Positions 1-11,332 of a stretch of DNA of 64,000 bases are shown here, one piece after another. The translations under genes and the position numbers were made by a program. The notes under the pieces are model-generated. The model was not told where the DNA came from. It saw only the letters and a program-made list of their open reading frames with translations, and made no database searches. This stretch comes from Pelodera strongyloides (lineage: Eukaryota; Nematoda; Chromadorea; Rhabditida; Rhabditidae), in the NCBI GenBank assembly GCA_036852015.1, contig JAANDG010000207.1, forward strand, positions 162,040 to 226,039, read 5' to 3'. Numbering within the stretch: position 1 is the first letter of the stretch; the number at the start of each line of letters is the position of its first letter.

Positions 1-247
1 TTTCATCAATATGGTACTATAAACGTATAAACTATAAACTGACGAAGAACTCTGAGGCCGTTTTCACCGATATTTACTTCTGTCATAAACTTTCGACCAT
101 CAAAAATTCACTTAGGTTAAGTAAATGTATTACTGAAGTAAGATGCAACACGCTTCTTAATGCATTTCACTTAGTACGGGATTCGGCAATGACAACCTTG
201 TAAACAATGAAAATACTGAAGTACCGGGATACTTCCGCCTTTTTCGT

Positions 248-447
248 CTAACTAAGTACGCCTCCCATGCTGCAGCTATAACATGACCTGACATTTATTA
301 CGAACATAAAATGTCGCACAAGTTTTGTCAAGGCAATACCACAATGAATAGCTATGAAACGTGAAAATGCAAATCTGATTAATATAAAAGCACCAAATAA
401 AAACATTGTAGATTTACAGGAATAGGCGGGGGTTACTCTCAATCATA
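248..447 (-). repeat. Dispersed repeat, copy 1 of 2
   Basis: Read on the minus strand, this stretch matches 41407-41590 on the plus strand, starting from a shared TTATGATTGAGAGTAACC. Both copies carry a similar short open frame, but neither has a convincing start codon or splice context, so I treat it as a mobile or duplicated repeat and not as a gene. The second copy lies in an intron of the UDP-glucuronosyltransferase gene. Bases 1-247 show nothing I recognise. Confidence 0.55.
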
Positions 448-469
448 AATGAAGTTCGGTAAAAATGTA

Positions 470-1135
470 GAATACTACCCCAGTGTGGTATACTACCCAA
501 ATCGGGAATACACTACCCCACAATAAAGGGGTAGTATTTTTTCGGAAAAAAATTGGCCACAAATACTACCCCAAACCTGTAAAAATACTACCCCTCGTTA
601 CGAATACTACCCCAGAGGCCGTATTCACCACTCAATTCCCCATGGGAAATTCCCCGTCTTTTTCTCTGCGTCTCTCACATTAGAGTGCTATTTTCTGTCC
701 CCAGGGACTACTTCCCTGAGGGAATTGGAGTGGTGAATATGGCCTCTGGTGATGGGGTAGTAAAATCCCTAGCTGGGGTAGCATATTCCCTAAAATGGGG
801 TAGTCGTGTGAAAGAGGGTAGCTAAGTAGTCCTCTCAGGTAAACATTCACAACACTACCCCATTCTGGAAAAATACTACTACCAGTTGGAAAAGTACTAC
901 CCCTATTTCGGTAGAATACTACCCCCGGAAATTTTTTGCAAAATAATGCCCCAACATAAAGCAGATGGGGTAGTCATGTAAAATAGGTGGGGCAGTCATG
1001 TAAATTAAGTGGGGGTAGCCATGTAAATTAAGTGGGGTAGTCATGTAAATTGGGTGTTGGTAGTCATGTAAATTAAATGGGGGTAGTCATGTAAATTAAG
1101 TGGGGGTAGTCATGTTAAATACAGGGGTGGCCATG
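470..1135. repeat. ACTACCCC word island
   Basis: The octamer ACTACCCC or its complement GGGGTAGT recurs many times in both orientations at irregular spacing. The first half is mainly ACTACCCC and the second half mainly GGGGTAGT, so the block can fold on itself. Nested inside at about 610-750 is an inverted pair reading GAGGCCGTATTCACCACTC and its complement. The same octamer builds the arrays at 1600-2330, 20705-20880 and 32485-33190. No coding capacity is evident. Confidence 0.75.
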
Positions 1136-1599
1136 TAAAATAAGTTTTGGTAAAATAAAATTTAACAAAGTAATAAGTAAAATAAAATAAGTAAAAATAA
1201 AACAAAATAATCCCACCTCTAAACGACTACCCTTCCTCCGAACGCTCATGAGCTCGTGACATTCAAGACACGCAACATCAGTTTTGAGCACACCACATGC
1301 GAGCAGAACTTCTTGGCATTGAATTTCGGTCTCAAAGCGCTGGTCGACGTCAGACGGCGTATTGAGCGCGACCAGCGCATCCATGACAAACTAAAACTAA
1401 ATAAAAATAACAGTTTGAACCAAAAACACAAACAAACTACAAAAGAAACGAAAACCAAAACATGCGAAGATGAAACGACAATATAAAATAAAATATGCGT
1501 GAGAAAAAAACGCATGCAACCTGGGTGTCATTTTTACACTCGCGTAGTATTTCGTCTCATTGCGAAAAGCCTACTGTAGTTCTCTAAAGGTGCATACAA

Positions 1600-2330
1600 G
1601 GGGTAGTACTTTCCGTGTGGTAGTATATGACTAAATGGGGGGTAGTATCCTACAATGGGGGGTAGTATACTACAATGGGGGGGAGTATCTACAATGGGGG
1701 GTAGTATCCTACAATGGGGTAGGGGTAGTATCCTACAATGGGGGGTGGTATCCTACAATGGGGGGTAGTATCCTACAATGGGGGGTAGTATACTACAATG
1801 GGGGGTAGTATCCTACAATGGGGGGTAGTATCCTACAATGGGGGGTGGTATCCTACAATGGGGGGGTAGTATCCTACAATGGGGGGTAGTATCCTACAAT
1901 GGGGGGGTAGTATCCTACAATGGGGGGTAGTATCCTACAATGGGGGGTAGTAGTAGTCCTACAATGGGGGGTAGTATCCTACAATGGGGGGTAGTATCCT
2001 ACAATGGGGGGTAGTATCCTACAATGGGGGGTAGTAGGGGGGGAGTATCCTACAATGGGGGGTAGTATCCTACAATGGGGGGTAGTATCCTACAATGGGG
2101 GGTGTATCCTACAATGGGGGGTATATCCTACAATGGGGGGTAGTAGTATCCTACAATGGGGGGTAGTATCCTACAATGGGGGGTAGTATACTACAATGGG
2201 GGGTAGTATCCTACAATGGGGTAGTATATTTTCCGGGGGTAGCATATTGGGGGGGGGTAGTATTTTCCCATGTGGTAGTATATTTTATTTTGGGGTAGTA
2301 TATTACCAAAATGGGGTAGTGTTCTACACT
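1600..2330. repeat. 20-21 bp minisatellite with GTAGTATCCTAC core
   Basis: About thirty near-identical head-to-tail units of 20-21 bp run from 1620 to 2225, each a run of five to seven G followed by TAGTATCCTACAAT. Some units read GTAGTATACTAC, a perfect 12-bp palindrome. Degenerate units continue to 2330. The G runs recur about every 20 bp. The short open frame across the array is a by-product of a near-multiple-of-three period. Confidence 0.9.
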
Positions 2331-2334
2331 TCTA

Positions 2335-2560
2335 CCATGAAGTTCTATGGACAAAACAGTGTCTGCGAACATTCCTAGTCACCCGAGGGATTATGACTTG
2401 GAAACGACCACGTCGAGAGGACAGATTAGAATTCCTGAATTTGTACATTGAACAGAGATAATGGCCGCATTTGCCAGCCAATATTTTTCTGAGCATTCTA
2501 GCATCTGCCTTCCTGCGTCGGCTGTCAAGTGTATAATAAGGCGTACTTCTGCCAAAAAGA
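2335..2560 (-). pseudogene. LINE 3-prime fragment (reverse transcriptase C-terminal region)
   Basis: The minus strand encodes a stretch resembling the C-terminal part of the decayed LINE at 62585-63520. Shared blocks include KADARMLRKILAGKC here against KADAKMLRKILAGKC there, and RNVRRHCFVHRTS against RNVRKHSFVHRTS. Only the extreme 3-prime end is present, as expected for a 5-prime-truncated LINE insertion. It abuts a fold-back element that starts at 2564. Confidence 0.7.
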
Positions 2561-2898
2561 TAAAGGGATAGGTTCACTAGAATTTGCACCTTTTTGAATG
2601 CTTTCTATTGATAGTATGGCCGAAAACCTTCACAATGCGAAAATTACATAAAATTACCTTTTCTCCCCGAGGCAGGAGAGCTTGCTCAAAAAGCTAAACT
2701 ACCTCGAATTTATAAAAGAATTGGAGTACAACAGCCTAGCTAAATAGAAAATAGCGTGACAGGGTTGGAGGTGCAGAGATTGTTGTGATAGACTGAGTGT
2801 TGTTGCCAAGCAGACTAAGTTCAAGAAGAGGTTCTGAGGATCTACTTGTCGACGACAGGTAGTGGCCAACTGAGGACTAACGGCCTTTCAGCAATTAA

Positions 2899-3310
2899 AG
2901 GGTCAGGCCCATTTCAAATGACCCCTATTTTTGATGATTCCATCTGATTCTTTATGTCAAATATAGTAGAATACGATATTTTTCTAATTTTCAAGCGCAA
3001 AATTCACGCAGTATTCAGCAATTTACCATTGCCAGCCATACCCAACTATTTATCGCAGTTGTCACGCCCCTTCGCGCTAATTGGGCAACATGCTCTATTG
3101 GGCGTGGCAATTGCGATATTGGCCAATCAGCGCGAAAGGGCGGGCCAACTGCGATAGATAGTTGGGTATGACTGCCCACGGTATATTGCTGTTAATAGTG
3201 TGTACTTTTTGCGCTTGAAAATTAGAAAAATGTTGCATCCTACTATATTTGACATGGAGAATCAGATGGAATCATCAAAAATAGGGGTCGTTTGAAATGG
3301 GCCTGACCCT
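2899..3310. mobile_element. Family A fold-back MITE, copy 1
   Basis: It starts AGGGTCAGGCCCATTTC and ends with the complement GGCCTGACCCT, with TTAA immediately outside both ends. The whole 412 bp is close to a single palindrome, so the left and right halves pair almost throughout. It is inserted inside family D. Further full copies lie at 7181, 10857, 11333 and 46480, and an interrupted one at 25703-28802. Confidence 0.85.
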
Positions 3311-3419
3311 TTAAGTAACCAACAACAAACAATAGCGAGCAATAACCAAATCAATCAATAACAAGACGATTGGTTAAAGGTTTATTGGTTGGTTACAATG
3401 CAAGTAAAATACAATAATA

Positions 3420-3702
3420 GCCCGTATTCTCGCGCAACTTTGGGAAAGGCATTTTGGTATGCCATTCCCAATCTCCTCTGGTAAGCCTACCAGATTGGAA
3501 GTGGGAGAGGCCTACCAATGGTAGGCTCTGATAGTGGTAATCTCCTCTGGTAGGCCTAATGCGTGCAACAGCCCTCCCAATCCGCTACCAATTGGGAAAA
3601 CGCGACACGCCTCCTACCAGTACACCAGAATTAGCGCGTTTTCTCCCACTGGTAGGTCATTCCCAATTGGGAGGCCTACCAGTGACGCGAGAATATGGGC
3701 TA
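3420..3702. repeat. Inverted-repeat element with CCTACCA word island
   Basis: The outer ends are inverted copies of AGCCCGTATTCTCGCG. Inside, variants of CCTACCA, TGGTAGG and the palindrome CCAATTGG recur about ten times in alternating orientation. Similar outer ends bound the hairpin at 10217-10368, whose interior words differ. Confidence 0.6.
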
Positions 3703-4302
3703 ATAAATATCACAGTAATTCAATGGGAAAATCAATGGGGAGACACCGATCTATTTCATATAGATCGGCAAATCACCAGAGTAGGTGGCTTCCGTTAGAC
3801 ACCGGTTACGTAATTACCGGCAAATATCGGAGAGTCCAAAGGGAATGTTAGCAACGGCTAACAGTTTGGCGCGCACGCCTAAACTTGGTAAAAACCCACC
3901 ATAAAAAGAATAGAGTTTAGGAAAACTATTAATGGGCCAGTTACAAGGTTCTAGAAGGTAGTACATGATACACAAGCAAACGAGTGGGGTTACGGTAGCA
4001 ATGTAGCATAATAGAAAGAAAGAAGCTTTACTAATTAGTGGAATTAGCATATAGCGGTCGCGCAGTCGCGACACAGAGGATGATAAAAGGGCCCTGTATC
4101 TTCTAGCGTCTCCAGCCTTGCAACTTGCAACGCTACTTCCCACTTGCCACGGCTGCGGTACTCCAATTGGTTTATAGATTCGAGGTAGTTTAGCTTTTTG
4201 AGCAAGCTCTCTTACTTCGGGGAGCAAAGGAAATTCATTGCAATTTACTATCAATATAAATTATAAAAAAAGGTGCAATTCCAGGTGAATCTATCCCTTT
4301 AA

Positions 4303-4829
4303 CCAAAGTACCTTTTTGACAGAAGTAAATGTTGGTGAAAACGGCCTCAGCTCTGCGACTTCGTTGAAAGTTTCTTTTTGTTGGGTTTTAAATTAATCCT
4401 TTGTTAGCGCGATAGCGCTAACAAAATTTCGTTTCGTTTCGTGTGAGTTGAACATTAGTAGGTAGTAGGTAGGCTGACTGCGACTCAAACAACCGACTGT
4501 AATCTACCCTTGCGACTCCTTTTCCTTTGTTAGCGCGATAGCGCTAACATAGTTTGGGTTATCTATATTAATTCGCATAACGGGCGATTTAAACGAAAAA
4601 TGAAAGCACTCCGAATATATTTTGTGAATTTTACGTGACAATGCTTAGAGATAACGAATGTATGGTATTATCTCTAAAAACGCGTTGCGTTTACTATGTA
4701 AAATCAGATTTTGAAATTAATTTCCGCTATTGGAATATCGTTGAAAAAATTATTATTGTTTCCTGAATGGGAAGCATACATTCTATTAGAATAGCTAAAT
4801 TTCAAAAACTGGGTACACATTCCCTTTAA
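4303..4829. other. Intergenic, with a repeated 20-bp near-palindrome
   Basis: No gene is recognised. A near-palindrome, GTTAGCGCGATAGCGCTAAC, occurs at about 4404-4424 and again at about 4530-4550. A related TAGCGCTAACATAGCGCTA occurs at about 37768, where it is also followed by AGTTTGGGTT. This may be another dispersed palindromic word. Confidence 0.5.
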
Positions 4830-5631
4830 AGGGACGGGCCCATCAAAATAAACCTATATTTACGAAACGTTCGTAATGTATATAAAGCATGTTTACTGCA
4901 ATATATACTAACCAAATTTCCCCTAAACTCACCCTGGGGAACTTTTTCTCAAAAAAAAGAACTCATCGAATATGTATACCGTAAAGCTGCAGATTTCTAA
5001 GGTGTATATGTACATTTGGCTCGCATTTTAATTTCATGATTTGCATTGCCAGATTCGATCTCTGTCGTTTTACGGTATGTATACACGACGAGCGCATCGG
5101 GAAAAGTCCTCGAGGTTGAGAGTGAAATTTGGTTTAATAATAATAATTTATTGACACATTATATAAAATATATAAGTGTGCATCATATAAATGATGATGA
5201 GAAGGTTGGCAAATTAAGCCACATGTAACGATTAGCTTGAGGTTCGTTTATAAGAAAAGAGTAACACCTTGCAACAAATCAATTACCAATAAGATTGAGT
5301 GTTTCGCCATAGTTGATTTTTTGAATTTTCGTGCATTACCTCAGGAAATAAAACAATAGCATAACACACACAATAGTGAATTATAACATAAATCTATATA
5401 CTACGGCATGCCTAAGAATAGTTTCTACCTAGCCACCTTGCTCAAATTCTAGCATCCGTAATATACCTCCACCCGCAGTAATTCGAATGCGCTATGCACG
5501 AAAATTCATGTACCGCACATGGTAGTTTTTGTGGATAAGCCACAGTTTGGTTTGTATATATTGTAATAAAAATGCTTTATATACATTATGAACATTTCGT
5601 AAATAATGTTCATTTTGACGCGCCTGTCCCT
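4830..5631. mobile_element. Family B fold-back element, long copy
   Basis: It begins AGGGACGGGCCCATCAAAAT and ends with the complementary GCGCCTGTCCCT, flanked by TTAA on both sides. At 802 bp it is about twice the length of the other family B copies, so it may hold an internal insertion. Neither strand encodes anything that looks like a transposase. Confidence 0.7.
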
Positions 5632-5635
5632 TTAA

Positions 5636-6020
5636 TGTGGTTTGCAAGTATGGCCGATTTCCTGATCATCAAAAAGTATCGAAAAAAGGCACAACACGGT
5701 AATATCTACAGACAGTTTTTACGACCGGTAGCCACGTAGCCACGGAACCATTTTTGAAAATTAAATTTCAAAGGTGCCACTGTGCATCTCTTCTAGCTTC
5801 GTTATAACAGACGGAAGCGCGGATAAATTTGAAAGGTGTATCAAAATTACCGTAAATTGCACACGATGCAAGGAAAATGCACTGTTTTTGGAATACTTGC
5901 AAATTTGGAATACTTGCAAACCGCCCGTAAGGACCCACTGGGGAATGCTTTTTTTGGGTGGGCCTGAGCCTTAACTGGTTCCGTTTTAATTATGTAAATA
6001 GTCAAATGTCGTCATGTGAA
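5636..6020. other. Intergenic remnant repeats
   Basis: Starting GTTTGCAAGTATGG and ending near TGGGCCTGAGCC at about 5970, this resembles a degraded inverted-repeat element related to those at 17826 and 37350. No gene is supported. Confidence 0.35.
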
Positions 6021-6029
6021 AAGAGGACA

Positions 6030-6525
6030 AAATTTATCGTGGAAAAGAGTCCTTGAATGGTAAGTTTGGGTTTCATCCTGTTTTAAATCTACGAAAAGAG
6101 GCCAATAATTTGAATCGGATTCTATAAAAAGTGGACAATATAAAATATAATATCCTGAGCTAGTGCTCAAATCAGGCCTTTTCATTTCCCAAACTAGGGC
6201 ATTTCATTTATTCAATCAGTCTTCCGATTTTTACAGGAATTTGCTCCTCAGTACTAGTTGTAAGTGTTACTATCTGAAGCGGTATAGGCGGTAAACGTGT
6301 TCCAGATTAGCGCCATACAGTTAAAAATAGGAAAACTAATAGTATAAAAGAAATGACCCAGTTCGGGTAATAAAAAGGCCTGATTTGAGCACTAGCTCAG
6401 GATATTATATTTTATATTGTCCACTTTTTATAGAATCCGATTCAAATTATTGGCCTCTTTTCGTAGATTTAAAACAGAATGAAACCCAAACTTACCATTC
6501 AAGGACTTTTTTCCACGATAAATTT
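6030..6525. repeat. Near-perfect 155-bp inverted repeat
   Basis: The arm at 6030-6184 is repeated in reverse complement at 6372-6525 with only a few mismatches by eye. The spacer is about 187 bp. Transcription through it would give a long, nearly perfect hairpin. The similarity between arms is much higher than in the surrounding fold-back families, which suggests a recent origin or ongoing gene conversion. Confidence 0.85.
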
Positions 6526-6648
6526 CGATATTGTTTTTCTGCATCAATCGAAGCTGCATCAAAGGTTGCGGTCTATTGGAAATTTAAAAGTTAATATACT
6601 ATTTTGAATATGAATCACAAGAAATCTAAAAAAAAAACATTGTAGAAG

Positions 6649-6971
6649 ATGGTGGAATTCATTAAAACCTGCAATGTATTTCGGCAAATGCGCGATATGT
6701 TCGCTACAAAGCTGTCCGAAAGGCTTTGTCTTGATGAAGATGGATGTTATAATGCCATGAAGTATTATGAAGATGACCTCCCATATTGTGTGAAAACAAC
6801 GGCAATCAGTGAATTTAAGGTTAGTTAACGGGTAGCGGCCGTATACGCGGACGCTAGACGTTAGATATAAATTTTGTTCAAACCCTTTCCGTAAGGTTTG
6901 CTGACAGCATCTGGAATGGTGTGTCATTTTTTTGGCAGCACTTTAGCTTTAGCGACAGTCAATTTTTTTAA
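6649..6971 (+). CDS. Possible small 2-exon gene, unknown
   Basis: I do not recognise the product. Exon 1 (6649-6819) reads 57 codons from ATG to a GTTAGT donor and is unusually acidic toward its end, with five cysteines. A stop lies just upstream in frame. A plausible exon 2 at 6939-6971 follows a TTTTTTTGGCAG acceptor and adds ten residues before TAA, for 67 aa in all. Another acceptor at about 6916 would give a different tail. An overlapping minus-strand open frame (6559-6927) is longer but has no splice or compositional support. The coding call rests on composition and splice signals only, so it is tentative. Confidence 0.35.
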
Positions 6972-7180
6972 ATATAACTCTGCTCCTTTCCACTAAATGG
7001 AAAGTGTAAAGAGGAAAAAAGCATAGATCTCGAATCACGACCAATATCATCAAATTTTCTACGAACGGGATTACTATGACTATGGAGACAGTAAAGTTTG
7101 AAATCAATTTTATTTTAAACGTTGAACAAAATTATTGTTGTTTCCTGAATGTGCAGCATACCTTTATTAGTATAGCTTAA

Positions 7181-7596
7181 AGGGTCAGGCCCATTTCAAA
7201 TTATCCCTATTTTTATGCTTTTATCTGATTCTCCATATCAAATATGGTTGGATGCAATATTTTTATAATTTTCAAGCGCAAAATTCACACACTATTCTGC
7301 AATTTACCATGGCCAGTCATACCCAACTATTTATCGCAGTTGGCACGCCCATTCGCGCTGATTGGCCAGTATCGCAATTGCCACTCCCAATAGAGCATAT
7401 TGCCCAATTAGCGCGAAGGGGCGTGACAAGTGACAACTGCGATAGATAGTTGGGTATGAGTGGCTGTGGTAAATTGCTGAATACTGCTTGAATTTTGCGC
7501 TTGAAACTTAGAAAAATATCGTATCCTACTATATTTGACACGGAGAATCAGATGGAATCATCAAAAATAGGGGTCATTTGAAATGGGCCTGACCTT
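7181..7596. mobile_element. Family A fold-back MITE, copy 2
   Basis: Inverted ends AGGGTCAGGCCC and GGGCCTGACCTT lie between TTAA tetranucleotides at 7177-7180 and 7597-7600. It is about 416 bp and almost fully self-complementary. It lies about 100 bp upstream of the gene at 7694. Confidence 0.85.
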
Positions 7597-7693
7597 TTAA
7601 GTTCAAATAAGGGCATATATTCATACGCCCCTTCAGAATTCCCCGGTTGGATCTTGGCACCACGCAATTCTCAACTACTGCAAACTAACAAAA

Positions 7694-8115
7694 ATGGTTC
7701 CTGGAGTAAATGAAGCAAAATACGATACGAAAATACTCAGGGAAAACGGCAGGACGAGAGAAAAACTCACGGAAATGTGTCTCTACTTCAGGTATTTGCG
7801 GTTACCACGTGGACCTTTTCATTTGCCAAAGCAACATGTGCTGAACAAATAGTTTTCAGTCTTCACCGTCGTTGGTCACCACATGGTAACTGGCCACCGA
7901 ATGAAATGTTACTAATGTTACATCATCGTTCAACAAACGTTTTTTGTTGTGAGTGCCGTGTCCGCGGCGAAGTCGAGTATGCACTGAATTGTTTGCATGC
8001 TGATGTGGAGTTATTCTTCGTATTTGCGAGACCAATTGGTTCTAAAAAGCGTTTCATGAACGGACACCTTTTGGAATTTTACCCCAGAAGTGGGATAGTA
8101 ATCGTTTACCGTTAG
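7694..8115 (+). CDS. Two-exon gene, 117-aa protein of unknown function
   Basis: I do not recognise the family. Exon 1 is 7694-7791 and exon 2 is 7860-8115. The 68-bp intron has a GTATTTG donor and a textbook TTTTCAG acceptor, and the split codon (AG+T, Ser33) keeps the frame. The N-terminal part (about 1-32) is charged. The rest contains a CCECRVR cluster near residue 63, a hydrophobic VELFFVFARP stretch and a basic SKKRF patch. No signal peptide is evident at the start. Unspliced reading would stop inside the intron in the exon 1 frame, which favours the spliced model. A family A MITE ends about 100 bp upstream and could overlap the promoter. Confidence 0.55.
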
Positions 8116-8740
8116 TCGGGGTAAGCCGGGCGCGTCCCCCTTTGCCACCTAATCCGTAACACAAATGAAACAAATGGACCCTTCCAAGGCATGACATCAT
8201 AAGATTTACAAATAAGATTTATTGGGCAAATTTAGTCTATAGTTTAGAATTGAAAGACGTGACAGTAGGGCAGAGTTCTGGGATCCTGAAAATACTGCCT
8301 CACACATATTATTTAGAAGAAATTTAAACGCTCCTATTTCAATTATGGCGGTGCCCAGGCAGGGCATAAAACTCGTCGGGAAAAGCTCAAAACCACCATC
8401 TAAATATATGCAGTGTTTCCGAAACTTCTATCTCTTTATGATACGTTTCTGATTTTCACCATACCTAATATTCTAATCCCGACGGTGGTATGGATATGAG
8501 CACAAGACCACCGTCTAAATTTATGCAATATGCAAATTCGGATGGTGGTTTCGTCGGTCAGAGCGTCAACGAGATTATGGCATGTGCCCAGGTCTTTATC
8601 ATTTTGTCGGAAAGTTTCTTTAGGCATTTAGCAGTAGGGGGACATAAGCTGACCAAATGGATTCAATTTTGAGAAGGGTAGATACAATTCAAAAGACCCA
8701 AAGTCGAGTCTACGGTACAATTAGTAAGATCTACGCCTAA
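8116..8740. repeat. Intergenic with GGTGGT/ACCACC word island
   Basis: From about 8365 to 8645, short blocks such as ACCACCATCTAAATATATGC and GACGGTGGTATGG recur in both orientations. Their layout matches 23610-23815, where the corresponding blocks read ACCACCTCCGG and GGAGGTGGTTC, so the framework is shared while the repeated word differs. No gene was found. Confidence 0.5.
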
Positions 8741-9184
8741 AGGGACGGGCCCATCAAAATAAACTTATATTTAGCATGTTTTTATAATTTGTATAAGTGG
8801 GATTTATTATTATATATGTACACTAAATTTCGACCAGACTTTACCCCGCTGAAATTTTTTGAGTTCGATGTTCGGATAACTATACCGTAGGCACAAAACA
8901 ATTGCACCCTTATTTCTTGACCGTGTGACGTGACACGAGGGTAACTGGCTCTTGATGTGTCCCAGGTGAGTATCTGTCTATACAGCCATATTCCCCCGGG
9001 ACACGCGGTAAGGAAATAAGGGTGCAATTGTTTTGCGCCTACGATATAATTATCCGAATATCGACCCCGAAAAATTTCAGCGCGATAAAGTCTAGCCGAA
9101 ATTTAGTGTACATATTATAATAATCCCCTTATACAAATTATAAAATCATGCTAAATATAAGTTTATTTTGATGGACCCGTCCCT
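8741..9184. mobile_element. Family B fold-back element, copy 2
   Basis: Ends AGGGACGGGCCCATC and GATGGACCCGTCCCT are inverted, with CTAA on the left and TTAA on the right. The interior holds a further inverted pair around AACAATTGCACCCTTATTTC (about 8897 and 9014). Confidence 0.75.
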
Positions 9185-9407
9185 TTAAAGGCAGCCACGT
9201 ATAAATAGTTTTTCTTAATTTTTGTGAGATAAATCTCCCTGATTACTCAAACGCGGCTGTGAAAACCGTTTTGCATAATATGCAAAATTAGTGAAGATAT
9301 TCCCGGAAGAAGATCCACAGCTAGTTACTGTACTCATCAGCCCCAAAAATAGTCAAAAACGGGTTTCTGGAGGTGCACCGGGTTGAAAAACAAAATAAAT
9401 GTGTTAA

Positions 9408-10072
9408 AGGGATAGGGTCACTAAGATTGCACCTTTTTGAATATTTTATATTGATAGTACAGCCTATGCTGGTCACAATACACAAATTACAGTCAATTGT
9501 CTTTGCTCCTCGAGACATGCTCAGAAGCTAAGCTACCTCACATTTATAAAAACAACTGGCATACCGCAGCCGTAATTTAACGGTACGCCAAACAACTATG
9601 ATGTTGTGCTGCGAATTCGCATCGGGAAAAACAAAAAGAATTCGCTAGGAATTCCTTTTGAATTTCTTGCTCTGCGAATTCGCAGTGCAAAATCCTAGGC
9701 GAGAGAGTAGGCACTGCGGAGAGGGCGAAAAGTTTTGTGAAGTTTTTCAGTACGAATTCGCAGAGCACATCAGAGTGCGATTTCTCACCGGGTATTTTGC
9801 CGATGTGAATTTGGAAAGTTTGCTGTGCGAATTCGCACAGCCCACATTTCTGGTGCGAAATCGCACTCCACTGTATATCACAACATTCTCTACACCTCTA
9901 GCCCTGTCACTATATTTCGCACTTGCAACACAGTTTGGCGTACCGTTTAATTACGGCTGCGGTATGCCATTTCGCCAGCATGCTCCTGCCTCGAGGAGAC
10001 AATTTACTGTAATTTTCGTATTGTGACCAGCATAGGCTATACTATCAATATAAAATATTCAAAAATGTTCAA
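9408..10072. mobile_element. Family D element interrupted by a GCGAATTCGC island
   Basis: The left arm starts AGGGATAGGGTCACT after TTAA at 9404-9407. The right arm, matching the interior of the 14521 copy, runs to about 10072 without its terminal bases. Between the arms, at 9595-9880, the 10-bp palindrome GCGAATTCGC and its variants (GCGAAATCGC, TACGAATTCGCA) occur about eight times. The same word recurs at about 20695-21060 and 22265-22365. Confidence 0.65.
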
Positions 10073-10216
10073 TCCTAGAAGTCAGAAACGAGAAGAATTT
10101 CACTATGGAACACATTGTACTTTGGTCTCAGAAACGCATTTTCAAACTCAACTGCGCGGTACATTTCTGAGGATCTTCTTTCGTGAATACCTTCCCCAAT
10201 GTTTCACAGCCACATT

Positions 10217-10438
10217 AGCCCGCATTCTCGGGTCGATGGAAATGTTCCGTTGGGGAACTCATTCGTATGCAAATTTTTCCTCCAGGTAGTCTAGATAGTC
10301 GAGAAATTTGCATACAAATGAGTTCCCCAACCGAACATTTCCGTCGTCCCGAGAATACGGGCTATTGAGTAGTCTGGGAAATTTACCACGGAAAAAATGG
10401 GGAAAACTTTTTTTACGTGGGCCTGTGCGCCTGTGCCT
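10217..10438. repeat. Hairpin followed by a degraded family H end
   Basis: Bases 10217-10368 form an inverted repeat with ends AGCCCGCATTCTCGGG and its complement, and arms containing GAACTCATTCGTATGC. From about 10370 to 10438 the sequence resembles the right end of the element at 18302-18731 (ACGTGGGCCTGTG). It stops at a TTAA shared with the next element. Confidence 0.6.
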
Positions 10439-10442
10439 TTAA

Positions 10443-10593
10443 AGGGTCAGGCCCATCAAAGTAAACCTATATTTACGATGCGCTGATACCATATAAATGT
10501 ATTAGTACCATATTCATATAAACATTGTGCAGGGACAATATTTAGTGCAAATAACTAAATACGACCTTTGTTTATATTTATTGAGCCTGACCC
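10443..10593. mobile_element. Short TTAA-adjacent element, family A/B-like ends
   Basis: A 151-bp stretch begins AGGGTCAGGCCCATC and ends GAGCCTGACCC. The start combines the family A terminus with family B sub-terminal sequence (ATCAAAGTAAACCTATATTT). It may be a minimal derivative. Confidence 0.5.
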
Positions 10594-10856
10594 AATTATT
10601 AAAATAATCCATACTCATACAACAACACACTATTTACCACCCTCTCCCGGGGTCAAGCGAATAATAATTATTACAATTATTGCACGCCTTTTATAATAAT
10701 AGTTTATTGTTCACATATCTCAAAAAAAAAAAAGACGCAAATAATCATGGATACCCTAAGTCCTAAAAGAAAAACAGGCTTCACAACAGCTCGTACTGAC
10801 AAGGGACCAAACTACATTTTATGTCATATGTTTCTTTATCACTGCATAATGGTTAA

Positions 10857-11266
10857 AGGGTCAGGCCCATTTCAAATGACCCCTATGTTTGATGATTCCA
10901 TCTGGTTCTCCATGTCAAATATAGTAGGATGCAATATTTTTCTAATTTTCAAGCGCAAAATTCACACACTATTCATCAATTTACCGTGGGCACTCATACC
11001 CACCTATTTATCGCAGTTGGCACGCCCATTCGCGCTGATTGGCCAATATCGCAATTGCCACGCCCAATATAGCATATTGCCCAATGAGAGCGAAAGGGCG
11101 TGACAACTGCGATAAATAGTTGGGTATGACTGGCAATGGTAAATTGCTGAATACTGCGTGAATTTTGCGCTTGAAAATTAGAAAAATATCGTATCCTACG
11201 ATATTTGACATAAAGAGTCAGATGGAATCATCAAAAATAGGGGTCATTTGAAATGGGCCTGACCCT
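10857..11266. mobile_element. Family A fold-back MITE, copy 3
   Basis: It is preceded by TTAA and followed by CTAA, with inverted ends AGGGTCAGGCCC and GGGCCTGACCCT. It is very close in sequence to the next copy at 11333, only 66 bp away, so the two may reflect a local duplication. Confidence 0.85.
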
Positions 11267-11332
11267 CTAAAGGCAATATGTATGCCCTTTTTGAAGTTAA
11301 GCTGTATTAATAGAATGTGTATTCCTCATTAA

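Larger units (their letters stand above)
2564..4298. mobile_element. Fold-back element family D, split by later insertions
   Basis: The left end (AGGGATAGGTTCACTAG, 2564 onward) and right end (GGTGAATCTATCCCT, to 4298, followed by TTAA) are long inverted repeats, matching the compact copy at 14521-14967. The normal element is about 450 bp. This copy is stretched to about 1.7 kb by a family A element (2899-3310) and a second inverted-repeat element (about 3420-3702). No transposase is seen. Confidence 0.7.

Noticed and set aside
1600..2330. Regular array that might suggest CRISPR
   Set aside because: Units are contiguous with no unique spacers, and the genome is eukaryotic.
2004..2378. Open frames of about 60 codons through the minisatellite
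   Set aside because: They only translate the tandem unit (Gly, Ser, Ile, Leu repeats) and shift with copy number.
6559..6927. A 122-codon minus-strand frame overlapping the 6649 candidate
   Set aside because: Rich in Ile, Phe and His without splice or domain support; the plus-strand reading has better coding character.
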